A DNA stretch of 64,000 nucleotides from Runella aurantiaca (GTDB lineage: Bacteria > Bacteroidota > Bacteroidia > Cytophagales > Spirosomataceae): positions 86,388-150,387 of the forward strand of contig NZ_QPIW01000017.1 in assembly GCF_003339505.1 (NCBI RefSeq), read 5' to 3'. Below are positions 60,732 to 64,000 of the stretch, one piece after another (the first letter of the stretch is position 1; the number at the start of each line of letters is the position of its first letter). The position numbers and the translations under genes were made by a program. The notes below the pieces were generated by a model that saw nothing but the letters and a program-made list of their open reading frames with translations, was not told where the DNA came from and searched no databases.

Positions 60732-62450
60732 CTACAAATTCTTCGCCTTCAACTGCTTCACGGCGTAGTCTGCCGCGCGGGCGGTGAGGGCCATGTAGGT
60801 CAGCGATGGGTTTTGCGTGGCCGTGGAGGTCATGCAGGCACCATCGGTAACGAATACGTTTTTACAGGCGTGCAGCTGATTAAATTTATTGAGCATTGAT
60901 GTTTTGGGGTCTTTGCCCATGCGCACGCCGCCCATTTCGTGGATGTCGAGGCCTGGGGCTTTGTTGGGCACATCGTTGGTGCGGATGTTGGTAAAACCTG
61001 CTTTGGTAAACATCTCCGTCAATTGCTCGTGAAAATCCTTGATCATCTTCTCGTCGTTGTCGTCGTAGCTGACCGAAATCTTTAACTGCGGAATGCCCCA
61101 CGGGTCGGTCAACTGGGAGTCGAGCGCCACAAAGTTGGTTTCTTTCGGAATGGTCTCGCCCATGATGTGCGAGCCTACGCGCCAGTTGCCGTATTTTTTC
61201 TCGGCAAGGCTGTTTTTCAGGTCTTCACCCATGCCAGAGCGGTCGTTGTAGGTCATGCGGCTCGCGCCGAAACCTGCCGCGTAGCCGCGCAAAAAGTCTG
61301 TTTCCTGCTTAAATACGTTGCGGAAACGCGGAATATAACTGCTATTGGGACGGATACCTTCGGTGGTGGTATCCATAAATCCTTCATACTCGCCCGAGAT
61401 ACTCGTGCGGTAATTGTGGAAGGCCACATATTTACCCAACACGCCGCTGTCGTTGCCCAAACCATTTTGGAAACGATTGGATTTTGAGTTCAGCAAAATC
61501 AAATTGGTATTCAACGCCGCTGCATTCACGAAGATGATTTTGGCGTAGTATTCAACGGCCTCTTTGGTATGGGCATCAATCACCCGAACGCCCGTGGCTT
61601 TGCCGAGTTTCTCGTCGTATAGAATGGAATGCACTACAGAATCAGGCTTCATCGTCATTTTGCCGCTCCGCTGCGCCCACGGAATCGTGGAAGCGTTGCT
61701 GCTGAAATACCCACCGTACGGACAGCCGCGCTGACACAAGGCGCGGTTTTGGCACTGCGCGCGGCCTTGGTCGTAGTGGATTTGGTTGGGCTTGGTCAGG
61801 TGCGCACAACGTCCGATAATGATGGGACGCGCACCGCTGTAATGCTTCGCCATTTGCTCACCGAAGTATTTTTCCACGCACGATTGCTCATGTGGAGGCA
61901 AAAATTCCCCATCAGGCAATTGGGGTAATCCGTCTTTGTTTCCCGAAATACCTGCAAATTTTTCGACATAGCTGTACCAAGGTGCAATGTCGTCGTAACT
62001 AATGGGCCACTCCACCGCGAAACCATCGCGGGCGGGGCCTTCAAAATCGTATTTTGACCAACGCTGTGTTTGACGCGCCCAGAGGAGGGACTTCCCGCCT
62101 ACCTGATAGCCGCGAATCCAGTCGAACGGTTTTTCCTGCACGTAGGGATGCTCGGCATCTTTCACGAAGAAATGCGCCGCATCTTCGTTGAACGCGTAAC
62201 AGCGGCTCACGATGGGATTGGCATCTTTGACGGCTTTGGGCATTTGACCCAAGTGGTCAAACTCCCACGGATTTTTGAGGGTGGTGGGGTAATCGGTTAC
62301 GTGCTGCACATTGCGCCCGCGTTCGAGTACGAGCGTGCGCATTCCTTTGCCAGTCAGCTCTTTGGCCGCCCAGCCTCCGCTGATGCCCGAACCAATCACG
62401 ATGGCGTCGAACGTACGGTCTTTGATGGAATCTATATTGAAATAAGACAT
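60732..62450 (-). CDS. GMC-family FAD dehydrogenase, glucose/glucoside dehydrogenase-like (copy 2)
   Basis: A 572-residue paralogue of the gene at 54772, with the same GSGISGG FAD motif, C-x5-C-x3-CP cysteine cluster in QCQNRALCQRGCPYGG, 'MGGVRMGKDPKTS' and C-terminal signature. The subunit 3 gene (62482) lies 31 bases upstream in the same direction. The pair resembles the catalytic and gamma (hitch-hiker) subunits of FAD-glucose dehydrogenase or pyranoside 3-dehydrogenase. A cytochrome c subunit is not in the window. It is probably exported by Tat through the small subunit. Confidence 0.92.
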   Translation of the reverse strand: MSYFNIDSIKDRTFDAIVIGSGISGGWAAKELTGKGMRTLVLERGRNVQHVTDYPTTLKNPWEFDHLGQMPKAVKDANPIVSRCYAFNEDAAHFFVKDAEHPYVQEKPFDWIRGYQVGGKSLLWARQTQRWSKYDFEGPARDGFAVEWPISYDDIAPWYSYVEKFAGISGNKDGLPQLPDGEFLPPHEQSCVEKYFGEQMAKHYSGARPIIIGRCAHLTKPNQIHYDQGRAQCQNRALCQRGCPYGGYFSSNASTIPWAQRSGKMTMKPDSVVHSILYDEKLGKATGVRVIDAHTKEAVEYYAKIIFVNAAALNTNLILLNSKSNRFQNGLGNDSGVLGKYVAFHNYRTSISGEYEGFMDTTTEGIRPNSSYIPRFRNVFKQETDFLRGYAAGFGASRMTYNDRSGMGEDLKNSLAEKKYGNWRVGSHIMGETIPKETNFVALDSQLTDPWGIPQLKISVSYDDNDEKMIKDFHEQLTEMFTKAGFTNIRTNDVPNKAPGLDIHEMGGVRMGKDPKTSMLNKFNQLHACKNVFVTDGACMTSTATQNPSLTYMALTARAADYAVKQLKAKNL

Positions 62451-62481
62451 TTTGTGGGTTATGCTTTAGCTGATAAGTGGC

Positions 62482-63033
62482 CTACCGGTCCGTTTTTTTC
62501 TCCATCTTTCCCTGTGCTTTGGCAATCGGAACGCAGCCGTGATAATAGCCGGGAGCCATGTTGTATTTCTGAATGTTAACCATTACGTACTCAGAGTTTT
62601 GATACCCCTGAATGGTCAGGCCTTTAATCATGTTTACAAACTGTTTCGTGGCTACATCGGGCGAATTAGCGAGTTTTTTGAGCAACTCAAGGCGTTGGGC
62701 AGGTTCTATTTCGGCAAACACTTTTCCGTGCGCCAGTTTGGACGCGATGTCGGTCGTAGCAAGGCCCTCTTTCAATCCTTTTTGGGCGGCTTCTCCGTAG
62801 CAATCGTTGATCATCCGCATCGCAAATTGATGCACTTTAAGTGATTTTGCGCCGGGGGTGGTAGTTTCGGGAATGATGGTTTCTACGATTTCGGCCAATG
62901 TCCCCTCTTCACTCAAGGACAACGTTGATACCTTTCCGATGGATTCGGGAGTCCAACCCGAAGCCCAAGTGGGAAGACTCATCAATCCTCCAACGGCCAT
63001 GGTCAAGTTCCGTATTGCTGAACGTCTTTGCAT
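62482..63033 (-). CDS. Gluconate 2-dehydrogenase subunit 3-like protein (dehydrogenase small subunit)
   Basis: A 183-residue protein of the Gluconate_2-dh3 family (PF13618). The N-terminus MQRRSAIRNLTMAVGG has twin Arg and a hydrophobic stretch, fitting a Tat signal. 'LAEIVETIIPETTTPGAKSLKVHQF' is the family hallmark. In known complexes this subunit carries the co-factor-bearing catalytic subunit through the Tat pore and stabilises it. It is the first gene of the pair with the GMC gene at 60732, and downstream of the LacI-type regulator. Confidence 0.88.
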   Translation of the reverse strand: MQRRSAIRNLTMAVGGLMSLPTWASGWTPESIGKVSTLSLSEEGTLAEIVETIIPETTTPGAKSLKVHQFAMRMINDCYGEAAQKGLKEGLATTDIASKLAHGKVFAEIEPAQRLELLKKLANSPDVATKQFVNMIKGLTIQGYQNSEYVMVNIQKYNMAPGYYHGCVPIAKAQGKMEKKTDR

Positions 63034-63136
63034 GATTAAATATCGTTATGAACAGTTGTTAATCTTTTACAGTATCCCTGATAAAGGAGTTTAGTGAGGT
63101 AAAATTACCCATTAAATAAGATAAAAGCGTGTCTAA

Positions 63137-64000
63137 TCAACTAACTTTTTTCTTAGACAGCATCGAAGATTCTCTGACCATCAACTGGGTGGAGAGGGTC
63201 ACGGTTTCGGGTACGCTGTGCTCCGATTCCAGTTGTTTGAGCAACAGCCTCACTACCTGCGAGCCCATTTCCTGAATGGACTGATTCACGCTCGACAGCG
63301 ACGGCGAGAGGTAAATACAGGTAGGCTCGTTGTTGAAGCTGACAATTGCCACGTCGTCGGGAATGCGTATTCCTTTCTGTTTCAGGGCATACATGGTCGA
63401 AAAAGCAATGCGGTCGCTCATGGTCAAAATCCCATCGGGAGGCTCAGGTAGGGCCATCATGCTCAGGGCTTGCATCATGCTATTTTCTTGCGTAAAATCA
63501 CTGTGAAATACACAACGCTCGTTGTAAGGCAAATCATATTTTCGCAAGGCTTCCTTAAATCCTTCCAATCGCTGATTACTGATCAAAAGATTGGGCGGCC
63601 CCGCCAAACAGCCCAGCCGTCGGCAACCGTTTTCGATGAGGTGCTCGGTGGCTTTAAAAGCCGCCAATTGATTGTCCACAATCACTTTTGAGGCTTCGAT
63701 TCCTTCGGCGTAGCGGTCAAAAATCACCACGGGGATTTGCTTGCGCAACAGCCGATTGATGTGATCAAGGTCTTGGGTATCGCGCGCCAACGAAATGATA
63801 AAGCCTTCTACCTGACTGTTGAGCAGATTTTGTATTTGCGCCACTTCGCGCAAGTACGACTCGTTGGTCTGACACACCATAGCCGTCAGGCTAAGGAAAA
63901 AAGGCATAAATTTGTCGGATGCAAAAGATTGATTTTCAAGACCTCGACCTATCCTCCTCGTGTTTTTCAGACTTATCCTCTTTTTTTGAGGCATCCGCTT
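63137..64000 (-). CDS. LacI/GalR family transcriptional regulator, N-terminus outside window or altered
   Basis: The C-terminal periplasmic-binding-like effector domain is clear: 'QVEGFIISLARDTQDLDHI', 'IPVVIFDRY', 'KVIVDNQLAAFKATEHLIENG', 'DGILTMSDRIAF' and 'IPDDVAIVSFNNEP' occur in normal order. The end near the window edge (63860-64000) reads openly in the same frame but does not follow the usual family layout. 'KKRISLKNTRRIGRGLE' looks like the end of the HTH helix bundle, and about 50 residues expected before 'AMVCQTNES' seem missing. It could be a deletion or frameshift, perhaps at an A7 run. It likely controls the dehydrogenase pair just downstream. Confidence 0.75.
   Translation of the reverse strand, partial: KRMPQKKRISLKNTRRIGRGLENQSFASDKFMPFFLSLTAMVCQTNESYLREVAQIQNLLNSQVEGFIISLARDTQDLDHINRLLRKQIPVVIFDRYAEGIEASKVIVDNQLAAFKATEHLIENGCRRLGCLAGPPNLLISNQRLEGFKEALRKYDLPYNERCVFHSDFTQENSMMQALSMMALPEPPDGILTMSDRIAFSTMYALKQKGIRIPDDVAIVSFNNEPTCIYLSPSLSSVNQSIQEMGSQVVRLLLKQLESEHSVPETVTLSTQLMVRESSMLSKKKVS

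Noticed and set aside
1..64000. tRNA, rRNA, CRISPR arrays, insertion sequences, prophage or integrase genes
   Set aside because: Looked for on both strands; none recognised.

Overview
The window looks like chromosomal DNA of a Bacteroidota, most likely a Cytophagales relative (Runella, Dyadobacter or Spirosoma type). This rests on recognition, not on a search. The pointers are a UpxY-type NusG paralogue ahead of a polysaccharide cluster, promoters matching the Bacteroidota -7 element TAnnTTTG, a propeller/Y_Y_Y sensor kinase, TPR sensor kinases, DUF1080 and glucose-dehydrogenase-like GMC proteins, and few Shine-Dalgarno sites. No rRNA, tRNA, CRISPR array or insertion sequence was recognised.

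Region 1 (1-24721, all minus strand) is one surface-polysaccharide locus read from right to left. It starts with a UpxY antiterminator, a Wza-like outer-membrane export lipoprotein and a Wzc-like tyrosine autokinase. These are followed by an initiating sugar transferase with an unusual N-terminal domain, a WbpE/WbpD/WbpB-like trio for a 2,3-diamino sugar acid, and an ABC-2 permease. Next come a GT39-like membrane protein, a Wzt-like ATPase, and a long tail of glycosyltransferases, FkbM-type methyltransferases and an epimerase. The central part (about 9950-15760) is visibly more AT-rich than its flanks, and the boundary on one side falls inside the Wzt-like gene. A specificity cassette therefore seems to have been swapped in.

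Region 2 (25746-33145, minus strand) holds six genes for hydrolysis and oxidation of small amide or peptide-like compounds: alpha/beta hydrolase, DUF1028, M20 peptidase, creatininase family, FMN alpha-hydroxy-acid oxidase and a beta-lactamase-family serine hydrolase. Five of the six carry signal peptides.

Region 3 (33258-51829) is a signalling and protease region. Four sensor histidine kinases lie in one minus-strand operon (43425 to 33258). The last of them lacks the phospho-acceptor histidine. Divergent from them is a three-gene plus-strand operon: a caspase-TPR protein, a caspase homologue without its catalytic His, and a papain-like protease with a DUF4384-like tail. A 59-residue membrane protein and a fifth kinase follow. 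No response regulator is present. Three of the kinase genes carry in-frame palindromic insertions.

Region 4 (52028-64000) contains thrA and two paralogous GMC dehydrogenases with an FAD-glucose-dehydrogenase-like cysteine motif. It also has a DUF1080 3-keto-glycoside hydrolase-like protein, a gluconate-dehydrogenase subunit 3 protein and a LacI-type regulator. Together these suggest oxidative (3-keto) sugar catabolism. An ECF sigma factor, a membrane protein that looks like its anti-sigma factor, and an outer-membrane protein with a G9 tract lie between the two GMC copies.
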